A DNA stretch of 64,000 nt from the NCBI RefSeq assembly GCF_030546645.1, contig NZ_JAUOTO010000002.1:682001-746000 (forward strand). Reading direction: 5' to 3'. The position numbers and the translations under genes were made by a program. The DNA comes from Flavitalea plasmicola (GTDB lineage: Bacteria; Bacteroidota; Bacteroidia; Chitinophagales; Chitinophagaceae). Positions 16,806-24,272 of the stretch are shown piece by piece. The notes below the pieces were generated by a model. That model searched no databases. It saw only the letters and a program-made list of their open reading frames with translations, and had not been told where the DNA came from. How positions within the stretch are numbered: position 1 is the first letter of the stretch; every line of letters begins with the position of its first letter.

Positions 16806-19451
16806 TCACCCCTCCGTTCGCAGGCTTTTGGCCGGATTGGCCAATGCAGCCTTTAAAGACTGCCAGGTCACCGTCCCCATGGCGATGATAAAGGACAGGC
16901 CTCCCGCAATGACGAAAACCCATGCGCCTATATCGGTGTGATAGGGAAAATCCCGCAGCCAGGCATGCATGACCCATCCGGCCAGGGGTGAGGCAATGAT
17001 AAATGAGATGAAGACCAGGATCATGAACTCTTTTGTCAGCAGGGCTGTAAGTCCCGGTACGGAAGCGCCCAGCACTTTCCGGATACCGATCTCTTTTATC
17101 CGGTTTTCCGCCATGTAGGCTGCCAGCGCGAACAGGCCAAGACAGGAGATAAAAATGGTCAGCCCTGCAAAAATGAGCGCCATGACACCGAAATGCCTTT
17201 CGCCTTCGAATTGTGCCGCATAGGCATCTTCCACGGAATAATATTGAAAAGGATAATTGGGATTGTACTTGTTAAAGATCGCGCTGATCTTCGCCAGGAC
17301 GCCTTTCGCCTTATCATTCAACCTGAAGGTGATGGTGCCAAAGCCGATGGTGGGTCCTTCTATAATGATGGGCGGCACGACGTCGAAAGGAGAACCTGGC
17401 ACAAAATCGCGGATGACGCCCACGATATGCCGGCGGCCTTCGCGATTCTTTACGGTCTGACCGACGGGGTCTTTGAGTTTCATCGCCCGTACAGCAGATT
17501 CGTTCAGCAGGATAGCGGTGGAATCCGTCGGGAAGGCATGCACGTCAATATCCCTGCCGGCCACGAGCGTTAGTCCGATGGTCTTTACAAAATCTTTTTC
17601 CGTGGCGAACTTCGCGAAGTAGGACCGGGTACCCGGGTCTTTCCCGTTCCATTCATAGCTGTCATCACTGGTCCAGATATCGGTGACGGGTGAATTGGTC
17701 CGGGTGATGGAAGTGACGAGCCCCTTGCTCACCAATTCCTGTTTGATCAGGGGATAATTTTTGGCGATGTCTCCTTTTATATACACGAAGGAGAGCCTGT
17801 CCTTGTCGAACCCCGTGTCCCGGTGCTGCGCAAAGAGCAGCTGCCGGTAAACCACCAGCGTACAGATGATGAAGGCGATAGCCGTGGTGAACTGCACCAC
17901 CACCAGGATCTTGCGGGGCGCCACCAGGGCCGTGACGACCTTGAAAGAGCCCTTTAGCACCTGAATGGGCCTGAAACCGGAAAGATAAAAGGCCGGATAG
18001 CTGCCTGCCAGCAGACCAGTGAAGCTTATGAACGCAGCCATGCTGATCCAGAATGTAGCGTCATTATACGGGATCGAGAGCGTCTGTTCCACCAGCGTGT
18101 TGAAAGAAGCCAGCACAGGCTGTACGATCAGCAAGGCAATGATGCCCGCCAGTACGGCCATCAACAACGACTCTCCTATAAACCTTCCTATCAGAGAGCC
18201 CCTGCCGGCGCCCACCACTTTGCGGATGCCTACTTCCCGGGCCCTTTTTTCACTCCGGGCGGTGCTGAGGTTCATATAATTGATACAAGCGATCAGGAGG
18301 ATAAAGGCGGCAATGACGATGAACATCCGGACCTGCTCGATATACCCTCCCGTGTTCTTACCGTTCTCAAAACCCGAATACAGGCGCCATTTGCGCAGGG
18401 GATGGAGAAAGACCTCGTTCTTTACGTCGGGAGCGTGTGCCTGGACGATATGCTCAAAAAGTTTGTCGGCCTGTTGTTCGGTGACACCAGGTTTCAGCAG
18501 CACATAGGTCTGGATGGAATATTTTGCCCAGCTGGGCTCTTCCCACCGCACTTCCCGCATATAGCTCCAGGGCACCAGGTATTCCATCTTGTGGAAGCGT
18601 GTATTGGGAGGCATATCCTTCAGGACGCCTGTCACCATGAAGTCCGAGATGCTGTCCACTCTCAGGCTAGCACCCAAAACGTCGGTGGTGCCAAACAATT
18701 TTCGGGCAGACGACTCTGTAAGAACAATGGAATGCGGGTTGTTCAATGCGGTGTGTACGTCACCCTGCAGGAGGGGAAAGCTGAACATGTTTAAAAATCC
18801 GGTGTCGACGAGATATCCCTGTGTCAGCAGGTGTTTGTCCCCGTTGGAAAGGACAAAGGCCGCCACCCAGTTGGCGCGGACCACATCTTCCGCCTGCGGG
18901 TAGTCTTTTTTTAGCGCGGGGCCTAATACCATGGGCGTTGCCGGCCAGCATTGGATCTTCCCTTCGAATGTTCCCCGGCTGTAAAGCTGGTAGATGCGGT
19001 CCTTCTTTACGTGAAAGAGGTCATGGCTCATCTCATTCCTGATCCACAGCAGGATGAGCAAGGCGCTGGCCATGCCGATGGCAAGCCCTGTAACGTTGAT
19101 GAAGGAAAAAGTCTTGTTGCGGAGAAGATTACGGCCGATGGTCTTTCTATAATTATGCAGGAGGCTGAAGGTTGCGAGAAGGGTCTTTTGCTTTGGCGGC
19201 TTATAGCGGCTGAGGGGTTCAGGTTTTTGAGGTCTGGCATTCAGCCTTGCCATGTGGAGATCGAAAGCACGCTCTGCGGCGGCAGGATCTTTTGGGGCGG
19301 CAGGCCCCCACAGGTCCGTCAACAGCTGCAGGGAAAAAGACTGGTCAGGGTGCGCCTTTAAGAGCTCCTGAAGCTCCTGCAGCTCATCTTCCGTCGCTTC
19401 GCCGGAGAGTTTTCCGGTGATCAATTTCCAAATCCGATCCTGCTCGTTCAT
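16806..19451 (-). CDS. FtsX/MacB-type ABC transporter permease with FecR-like N-terminal segment
   Basis: An 881-residue inner-membrane protein with two MacB_PCD-FtsX units. A first transmembrane helix at about residues 110-125 (GLAIGMASALLILLW) leads into a periplasmic domain. Three helices follow, with the characteristic EKRAREVGIRKVVGAGRGSL, then a second periplasmic domain and a final three helices with ENRIKEIGIRKVLGASVPGL. About 90 cytoplasmic residues precede the first helix (IWKLITGKLSGEATEDELQE, LLKAHPD), resembling the cytosolic start of FecR anti-sigma proteins. No ATPase gene is adjacent, so its partner must be encoded elsewhere. Proteins of this type are common in Chitinophagaceae; substrate unknown. 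Confidence 0.9.
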   Translation of the reverse strand: MNEQDRIWKLITGKLSGEATEDELQELQELLKAHPDQSFSLQLLTDLWGPAAPKDPAAAERAFDLHMARLNARPQKPEPLSRYKPPKQKTLLATFSLLHNYRKTIGRNLLRNKTFSFINVTGLAIGMASALLILLWIRNEMSHDLFHVKKDRIYQLYSRGTFEGKIQCWPATPMVLGPALKKDYPQAEDVVRANWVAAFVLSNGDKHLLTQGYLVDTGFLNMFSFPLLQGDVHTALNNPHSIVLTESSARKLFGTTDVLGASLRVDSISDFMVTGVLKDMPPNTRFHKMEYLVPWSYMREVRWEEPSWAKYSIQTYVLLKPGVTEQQADKLFEHIVQAHAPDVKNEVFLHPLRKWRLYSGFENGKNTGGYIEQVRMFIVIAAFILLIACINYMNLSTARSEKRAREVGIRKVVGAGRGSLIGRFIGESLLMAVLAGIIALLIVQPVLASFNTLVEQTLSIPYNDATFWISMAAFISFTGLLAGSYPAFYLSGFRPIQVLKGSFKVVTALVAPRKILVVVQFTTAIAFIICTLVVYRQLLFAQHRDTGFDKDRLSFVYIKGDIAKNYPLIKQELVSKGLVTSITRTNSPVTDIWTSDDSYEWNGKDPGTRSYFAKFATEKDFVKTIGLTLVAGRDIDVHAFPTDSTAILLNESAVRAMKLKDPVGQTVKNREGRRHIVGVIRDFVPGSPFDVVPPIIIEGPTIGFGTITFRLNDKAKGVLAKISAIFNKYNPNYPFQYYSVEDAYAAQFEGERHFGVMALIFAGLTIFISCLGLFALAAYMAENRIKEIGIRKVLGASVPGLTALLTKEFMILVFISFIIASPLAGWVMHAWLRDFPYHTDIGAWVFVIAGGLSFIIAMGTVTWQSLKAALANPAKSLRTEG

Positions 19452-19720
19452 ATGGATAGCCTTATCAGGGTTCCCTTTTTACGGCTAATATAATGCCATC
19501 ACCACAAATAACTGGAAATTAATTGTTTAATACTCGTTTCGACCCACCTGCTGTCCGCTTACGTTACAATGCCTGTTCGCATTTATTCAATGGAAAGGGG
19601 CTATAGCCCATATTATTAAATAAAAACAACATGTATTAGTTCCCATTTATTCAACAAAGAGGCCTAAACATTAAAAGTCAATCAATTCTCTATATATAAT
19701 ATCCTTTATATTTAGAACTT
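19452..19720. other. AT-rich intergenic region without a protein gene
   Basis: This stretch and the following 73 bases separate the permease start from the uxaC stop. It is notably AT-rich and I see no convincing open reading frame. A promoter-like TATATTTA lies at 19707-19714, just before a structured segment that ends in a plus-strand terminator. The leftward promoter of the permease gene must also lie here. Confidence 0.6.
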
Positions 19721-19793
19721 ATTTAAATTCGCCTTTAGGATAAGGTCTAAATCAGAGTCGACTCATACCCGATATCTTCATATCGGGTTTTTT
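19721..19793 (+). ncRNA. Candidate small RNA ending in an intrinsic terminator
   Basis: The neighbouring protein genes both lie on the minus strand, yet a strong terminator here points to the plus strand. Just before it the sequence can fold into nested stems: ATTTA (19721-19725) with TAAAT (19748-19752), and CCTT (19732-19735) with AAGG (19742-19745). A TATATTTA box, close to the Bacteroidota -7 consensus TAnnTTTG, is centred about 10 bases upstream. A transcript of roughly 70 bases would result. The 5' end is inferred and no known RNA family is recognised. Confidence 0.35.
19768..19793 (+). terminator. Plus-strand intrinsic terminator
   Basis: A perfect 8-bp stem (CCCGATAT/ATATCGGG) with a CTTC loop is followed by six T on the plus strand. 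On the minus strand the hairpin is not followed by a T-run, so it does not terminate uxaC well. The uxaC stop codon lies at the end of the T-run. Confidence 0.75.
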
Positions 19794-21222
19794 ATTCCGC
19801 ATAGGTCAGAGAACTGGCGGGCTGGAAGTTAAAATATTGTTTTGCATTGTAATAGCAGATATCTTTCACCACTTTGCCGATCCATTCCATATCATTGGGC
19901 AATTCTCCGTTGGTGATCTCCTCTCCGAAAAGGTTACAAAGTATGCGGCGGAAATATTCATGACGGGGGAAGGAAAGGAAGCTGCGGGAGTCCGTCAGCA
20001 TACCTACGAATCGGCTGAGCAATCCCATATTGGAAAGCGCATTGATCTGGCGGATCATCCCATCTTTCTGGTCCATGAACCACCAGGCAGAGCCGTATTG
20101 CACTTTTCCGGCGATGGAGCCATCATTGAAATTACCGATCATGGTCGCCATCAGTTCGTTGTCGGCGGGATTGAGGTTGTAGACAATGGTCCTGGCCAGT
20201 TTGTCTTCTTTATCCAGCCTGTCCAGGAATTTCGCCAGGGCTCTTCCCTGGGAGAAATCGCCGATGGAATCCCAGCCTGTGTCTGCTCCCAGCCGTTGCA
20301 TCATACGGCTGTTGTTATTGCGTAAGGCCCCGAGATGGTATTGCTGCACCCATTCCTTTTCCCAGTCCCATTCGGCGAAATGCACCAGCATGGCGGATTT
20401 GAACTTACGACGTTCGATCTCGCTGAGCCATTTGCCGGCCCTTACCTTGTTGAATACGGCCTCTACTTCCCAGGCAGTGAATTCTTCCGAATACATTTCT
20501 TCCAGGCCATGGTCGGAGACGGTGCAACCTACGGAAGCGAAATAGTCGTGCCGGTTCTCCAGGGCAAAAAGATAATCGTTGAAGCTGGAAATGGCTATAT
20601 TGGTCGCGGCTTCCAGGCGGCGGATATATGCATTGAAATGATCCGGGTTGTCCACATTCATGGCGTTATCGGGCCGGAAGGCGGGCAGGATGGGGATCTC
20701 GAAGCCTTCCTGTTTCAGCAGGAGGTGATGTTCCAGTGAATCCACGGGGTCATCGGTGGTGCAAACGGCCCTGACATTCATCTTGCGGAGCAGATGTCGT
20801 ACCGAATATTCCTTTGTCTGTAATTTTTCGGAGCAGGTGTCATAGATCTTTTTTGCCGTCCTGCTGCTGAGGACATCCTTTACGTCGAAATAACGTTGCA
20901 GCTCCAGGTGTGTCCAATGGTAGAGAGGATTGCGCAGCGTATAGGGAACAGTCTCGGCCCATTTGAGGAACTTTTCATAATCAGGCTGATCGCCCGTGCA
21001 GTAGCTTTCGTTGACACCGTTGGTGCGCATGGCCCTCCATTTATAGTGGTCGCCGTACAACCACGCCTGCGTAAGGTTGTTGAACTGGTGATCGGCCGCT
21101 ATCTGCTGAGGAGGAAGATGGCAGTGATAGTCGATGATCGGCATTTCCCTGGCGTAGTCATGATACAATTGCTGCGCTGCCTTTGTATTCAGTAAAAAGT
21201 TCTCGTCCAAAAAATTTTTCAT
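19792..21222 (-). CDS. uxaC: Glucuronate/galacturonate isomerase UxaC
   Basis: A 476-residue uronate isomerase, converting D-glucuronate to fructuronate or D-galacturonate to tagaturonate, the first step of hexuronate breakdown. The metal-binding opening is clear (MPIIDYHCHLPPQQIA), as are WLYGDHYKWRAMR, a CTTDDPVDSLEHH segment, and the C-terminal GMLTDSRSFLSFPRHEYFRR. Length fits the family. It lies 115 bases downstream of the Gfo/Idh gene on the same strand. An 18-bp operator-like sequence occurs about 95 bases before its start and recurs beside the GH28 remnant, suggesting shared control by a hexuronate regulator. Confidence 0.96.
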   Translation of the reverse strand: MKNFLDENFLLNTKAAQQLYHDYAREMPIIDYHCHLPPQQIAADHQFNNLTQAWLYGDHYKWRAMRTNGVNESYCTGDQPDYEKFLKWAETVPYTLRNPLYHWTHLELQRYFDVKDVLSSRTAKKIYDTCSEKLQTKEYSVRHLLRKMNVRAVCTTDDPVDSLEHHLLLKQEGFEIPILPAFRPDNAMNVDNPDHFNAYIRRLEAATNIAISSFNDYLFALENRHDYFASVGCTVSDHGLEEMYSEEFTAWEVEAVFNKVRAGKWLSEIERRKFKSAMLVHFAEWDWEKEWVQQYHLGALRNNNSRMMQRLGADTGWDSIGDFSQGRALAKFLDRLDKEDKLARTIVYNLNPADNELMATMIGNFNDGSIAGKVQYGSAWWFMDQKDGMIRQINALSNMGLLSRFVGMLTDSRSFLSFPRHEYFRRILCNLFGEEITNGELPNDMEWIGKVVKDICYYNAKQYFNFQPASSLTYAE

Positions 21223-21314
21223 AACAATTTAATTTCTGTTGTAATCCGTCTTACAAGGTCGCTGGACAATGTTAGATAGTATTTTCAGATCAGCCGGCCC
21301 TGCCGTCTGATTTT

Positions 21315-21332
21315 TTTACGCAATCGTTACCG
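21315..21332. promoter_or_regulatory. Operator-like site, copy 1 (upstream of uxaC)
   Basis: TTTACGCAATCGTTACCG is a partly palindromic sequence (TnACG-N4-CGTnA) of the kind bound by LacI-family regulators. A second copy with one mismatch lies at 22592-22609. The regulator is not encoded in this window. Confidence 0.5.
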
Positions 21333-21337
21333 AAGGT

Positions 21338-22393
21338 TTATGATATGGGGACGACCCTTTTTTCTTCATTGCTTTTATAGGCTGCTGTGATCACCCGGAT
21401 GATATCGATGCCTTCTTCGGGCGTCACCGGCACCGGCTTGTTATGACGGATGGCCTCGTACATGCCTTCGTAGAATGCTCCGTAATCTCCCTTCAGGGAA
21501 GGAATATATTCTCTGATCACTTTCCCGTCCTTCTCCGTATGCAGCAGTCCTTTCCCGCTGCCGGGCTCTACGCCCCAGTCCTTTTCGTCCGGCATGGCGC
21601 CTGCCAGCAGCCGTTGCTCCTGGGGGTCGGCCTTTGGCTTGAGGAAGGTGCCCAAAGTACCGTACAGCGCCGTGGCGGGGATGGGTTCACGGACGAGGTA
21701 GCTTGATTTGAGCCGCACCCGCAGATTGCGGTGGGCAGGATAATAGAGGAGCAGCTCCATATAATCGTCCACTTTGGAGATGGGCCGGATGATACCGATG
21801 TCCGCGAAAACAGCCGATGGCATACCGAAGAGCTGCAGCACCTGGTCCAGGAGGTGGGACCCCAGGTCATACAGCAGACCGCGGCCCGGACCGGGGGTTT
21901 CCTTATGTACCTTGGGGCTGAGCGCCGTCGTATAGCGATCGTAATGCAGCTCCGCTTCCACGATCTGTCCCAGCCAGCCTTCCTCCACCAGTTTTTTGAT
22001 AGTCCTGGAGTCGCTGTCATAGCGGCGGCTCTGGTAAACCGAAACTTTTTTCCCTGACTCCACCGCGAGCGCCGCCAGTTCCAGCCCCTCCTCCACGGTG
22101 ACCGTGAAAGGTTTCTCCACTACGGCGTGCTTACCTGCCTTCAGGACAGCCTTTGTAAATTCGAAATGCGTATAGTTGGGCGTATTGACCACCACCAGTT
22201 CGACGGCAGCGTCGTTCAGGATCTCTTCGAATGTGCGATAGATCCGGACATTGGGGTACAGGGCCTGTGAGAGGTTCTTATCCCTTTCCCAGATCGCATA
22301 CAATTCAAATCCCGGATTGAGGTGCAGAAAAGGGGCGTGAAATACGCGCCCGGACATTCCGAATGAAAGTAAGGCCGTCTTGATGGGTGTCAT
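21338..22393 (-). CDS. Gfo/Idh/MocA-family NAD(P)-dependent oxidoreductase
   Basis: A 351-residue oxidoreductase with an N-terminal Rossmann fold (IKTALLSFGMSGRVFHAPFL). The family motif follows at VELVVVNTPNYTHFEF and KAGKHAVVEKPFTVTVEEG, where the lysine of EKP is catalytic. The C-terminal beta-sheet domain includes LYDLGSHLLDQVLQLFG. The AFGMSGxxFHAPF-type start resembles YvaA/YdgJ-like scyllo-inositol or sugar dehydrogenases; the substrate is not determined. Its ATG overlaps the stop codon of the GH28 remnant (ATGA), so the two were once translationally coupled. Context suggests a role in uronate or pectin-derived sugar use. Confidence 0.92.
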   Translation of the reverse strand: MTPIKTALLSFGMSGRVFHAPFLHLNPGFELYAIWERDKNLSQALYPNVRIYRTFEEILNDAAVELVVVNTPNYTHFEFTKAVLKAGKHAVVEKPFTVTVEEGLELAALAVESGKKVSVYQSRRYDSDSRTIKKLVEEGWLGQIVEAELHYDRYTTALSPKVHKETPGPGRGLLYDLGSHLLDQVLQLFGMPSAVFADIGIIRPISKVDDYMELLLYYPAHRNLRVRLKSSYLVREPIPATALYGTLGTFLKPKADPQEQRLLAGAMPDEKDWGVEPGSGKGLLHTEKDGKVIREYIPSLKGDYGAFYEGMYEAIRHNKPVPVTPEEGIDIIRVITAAYKSNEEKRVVPIS

Positions 22394-22611
22394 GCTCTAT
22401 GTTCGTTTTTTAATTTCCTGTGCATTCGCTCGGCGATCCCGGCTCCTTTAGCTGCTTTTAGCACCATATTCTCCAGATAAATATCTTTGATCTGCATCTC
22501 CGGCAGGCCGCGCACAAAGATACCTTCTTCGGCGCCATCACAAACAATATTGCTGATGTGAATGTCCAGGGGTAGCCGTAAGTCGGGTTTATTTACGCAA
22601 TCGTTCCCGAC
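22390..22611 (-). pseudogene. Remnant of a GH28 polygalacturonase gene
   Basis: Read on the minus strand in the frame that stops at 22390, this segment encodes LPLDIHISNIVCDGAEEG, then IFVRGLPEM and IKDIYLENMVLKAAKGA. That is the C-terminal parallel beta-helix pattern of GH28 pectinases. No start codon or catalytic region precedes it: upstream it runs straight into the operator-like site and then the xdhC stop. It also ends soon after KGA with an unrelated tail, so both ends are lost. About 45 residues of homologous sequence remain. The stop overlaps the next gene's ATG, which marks the former operon. The frame differs from that of xdhC. Confidence 0.7.
22592..22609. promoter_or_regulatory. 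Operator-like site, copy 2 (at the GH28 remnant junction)
   Basis: TTTACGCAATCGTTCCCG differs from the copy upstream of uxaC by a single base. It lies just before the recognisable GH28 homology and about 200 bases before the oxidoreductase start. Confidence 0.5.
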
Positions 22612-22622
22612 GACGATCCCAA

Positions 22623-23711
22623 CTACTGACGTTGATAGATGGCGCCCTGGCGCAGCCGTAAAGACGTGCCCGTTCTGCCGGCGAAATGGCTTCGGATCTC
22701 GGCCAGGATGGAAAGGGCGATCTCTTCAGGGGTAGCTGAGCCGATGTCCAGGCCGGCGGGAGAATAGACCCGTTGCCTATCCGCGTCGCTGACGGGATAT
22801 CCGTCCGCCTCCAGGGCAGCATAGATCCTTTCCGTGCGTTTGCGGGGGCCGAGGATGCCAATGTAGGAAGCTTTTGTCTTCAGCGCCTGGGGCAGGCGAC
22901 GAAGGTCCGTCTTATAATCATGGGTCATCAGGACGATGGCTGTGTAGGCGTCCCCTTCGGGGATCGTGTCAGTGGAGTGGTCATGGGTTGCCGTGGTCAA
23001 AGCCAGGAGCGCCTTATCCGCCCGAAGGATATTGGTGTAGAGCGAAGTGTCCCAGCCCAGCTCAAGTGCCATGCGCAGGAAAGGGTACAGGTCGTTGTTG
23101 CTGCCGAAGACGACGACATGGATGGGGGGAAGGATCATCTCGATGAACAGCGTGATATCCGTGGAATAGGTGTGGGTACGGGACTGTAGGGAGGCCAGGC
23201 AGTCGTGGATGTCAGGGAGCGCTTGTGCGGCCAGCCCGGGGAAAGGGAAAGTCCGGACAAAAGATTGCGGTTCAAAGAGGACGTTGAACCCCAGGCGGGG
23301 ACCTTGCGTAACAGTGATGAGACAAACGGGTGTGCGGGTGTTGGAAAGGCTTGCCAGGACAGGTACGGGGTTATTTGCGTCATCAGGATCCAGGGGGGTA
23401 AAGAGCACGTCGATGATACCCTGGCATCCCAGGCCTACGCCTACCTGGTGGTCGTCATCCTGTGTCGTGTCGTAGGTAACAACGGATGCATGACGGAGGC
23501 CGATGGCTTTTTGCGCCCGTCGCAGGGCGTCGCCTTCCAGGCATCCCCCGCTGATGCCGCCCAGGTAGGTGCCGTTGTCAAGGACGAGCATCCGGGCGCC
23601 TGCCCTCCTGTAAGAGGAACCTTCTACCCGTACTACTGTGGCCAGCGCCGCGCGGGTAGTGGCGAAGTCGATGGACCGGTAAGCGTTGACGATGGACCTG
23701 ATTTCCTTCAT
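22623..23711 (-). CDS. XdhC/CoxI-family protein
   Basis: A 362-residue protein of the XdhC/CoxI family, which binds and sulfurates molybdenum cofactor and inserts it into xanthine dehydrogenase-type enzymes. The N-terminal XdhC domain has ALATVVRVEGSSYRRAGARM and GGISGGCLEGD. A C-terminal Rossmann domain follows with VVFGSNNDLYPFLRMA and KASYIGILGPRKRTERI. No molybdenum hydroxylase subunit lies in the window, so its client is encoded elsewhere. Its 3' end directly adjoins the GH28 remnant, as if a deletion had joined two unrelated units. Confidence 0.92.
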   Translation of the reverse strand: MKEIRSIVNAYRSIDFATTRAALATVVRVEGSSYRRAGARMLVLDNGTYLGGISGGCLEGDALRRAQKAIGLRHASVVTYDTTQDDDHQVGVGLGCQGIIDVLFTPLDPDDANNPVPVLASLSNTRTPVCLITVTQGPRLGFNVLFEPQSFVRTFPFPGLAAQALPDIHDCLASLQSRTHTYSTDITLFIEMILPPIHVVVFGSNNDLYPFLRMALELGWDTSLYTNILRADKALLALTTATHDHSTDTIPEGDAYTAIVLMTHDYKTDLRRLPQALKTKASYIGILGPRKRTERIYAALEADGYPVSDADRQRVYSPAGLDIGSATPEEIALSILAEIRSHFAGRTGTSLRLRQGAIYQRQ

Positions 23712-23733
23712 TCATTAAAATTACGAAGGGAGG

Positions 23734-23749
23734 GGGAATAATTTTTGCA
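23734..23749 (+). promoter_or_regulatory. Sigma-54-like promoter upstream of the 83-residue protein
   Basis: GGGAATAATTTTTGCA has exact GG-N10-GC spacing and a perfect TTGCA -12 element; the first base differs from the TGG consensus. The start site would lie about 15 bases before the ATG. This is the best sigma-54-like match in the window. Confidence 0.45.
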
Positions 23750-23775
23750 GTTCACCCCTTAAAAATGCATTGCAT

Positions 23776-24027
23776 ATGAAAAATAAAACACACAGGCAAA
23801 ACACGGATATACAGGAAGGAAATCCCAAAAGTAAGGCAACCTATCACCATGGATCGGCAACGCAGGGAGGATCGAATTTCGGACAAGGGTCATACCAACT
23901 GGGAAAACGGGCCAATCAGCAGGGCAGCGAATCCAGTAAAGGAGCGAACTACGACCAGGAACGCGGGTGGAACAACGAAGCCTTGCGGAGATCTGACCTG
24001 GATGTCGCTCCCAAGAGACATAAGTGA
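23776..24027 (+). CDS. Small hydrophilic protein of unknown function
   Basis: An 83-residue, cysteine-free, Gly/Gln/Ser/Asn-rich protein: HHGSATQGGSNFGQGSYQLG is followed by RANQQGSESSKGANY and a charged end (DLDVAPKRHK). There is no signal peptide or membrane segment. The ATG at 23776 is preferred because the earlier ATG at 23765 runs into a stop. A sigma-54-like promoter lies before it and a terminator after it, so it is probably a single-gene unit. Its composition resembles stress-induced hydrophilic proteins, but I recognise no family. Confidence 0.7.
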   Translation: MKNKTHRQNTDIQEGNPKSKATYHHGSATQGGSNFGQGSYQLGKRANQQGSESSKGANYDQERGWNNEALRRSDLDVAPKRHK

Positions 24028-24065
24028 AATGATCTGTCGGGATCTTATGGGTACTCCTGCGCGGC

Positions 24066-24108
24066 AAAGGGAAGAGGCACTATGAAAGTAGCGCCTTTTC
24101 CCTTTTTG
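24066..24108 (+). terminator. Intrinsic terminator after the 83-residue protein gene
   Basis: AAAGGGAAGAGGCAC pairs with GCGCCTTTTCCCTTT with two mismatches around a 10-base loop, followed by a T-run. Confidence 0.7.
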
Positions 24109-24272
24109 TCTTTATTGACACGTAAGTTAATATATCTAAATTCCATTAAAACCATACCTTTATCTTCTACTTCTGCAAGCCAAAGACCTGGTGTGCACAC
24201 TGACCTATCCCAAGATGCTTAGTCCCCTATTTTTACTATTGTATTTATTGCAGACGAACTAAAGCAAAAAGG

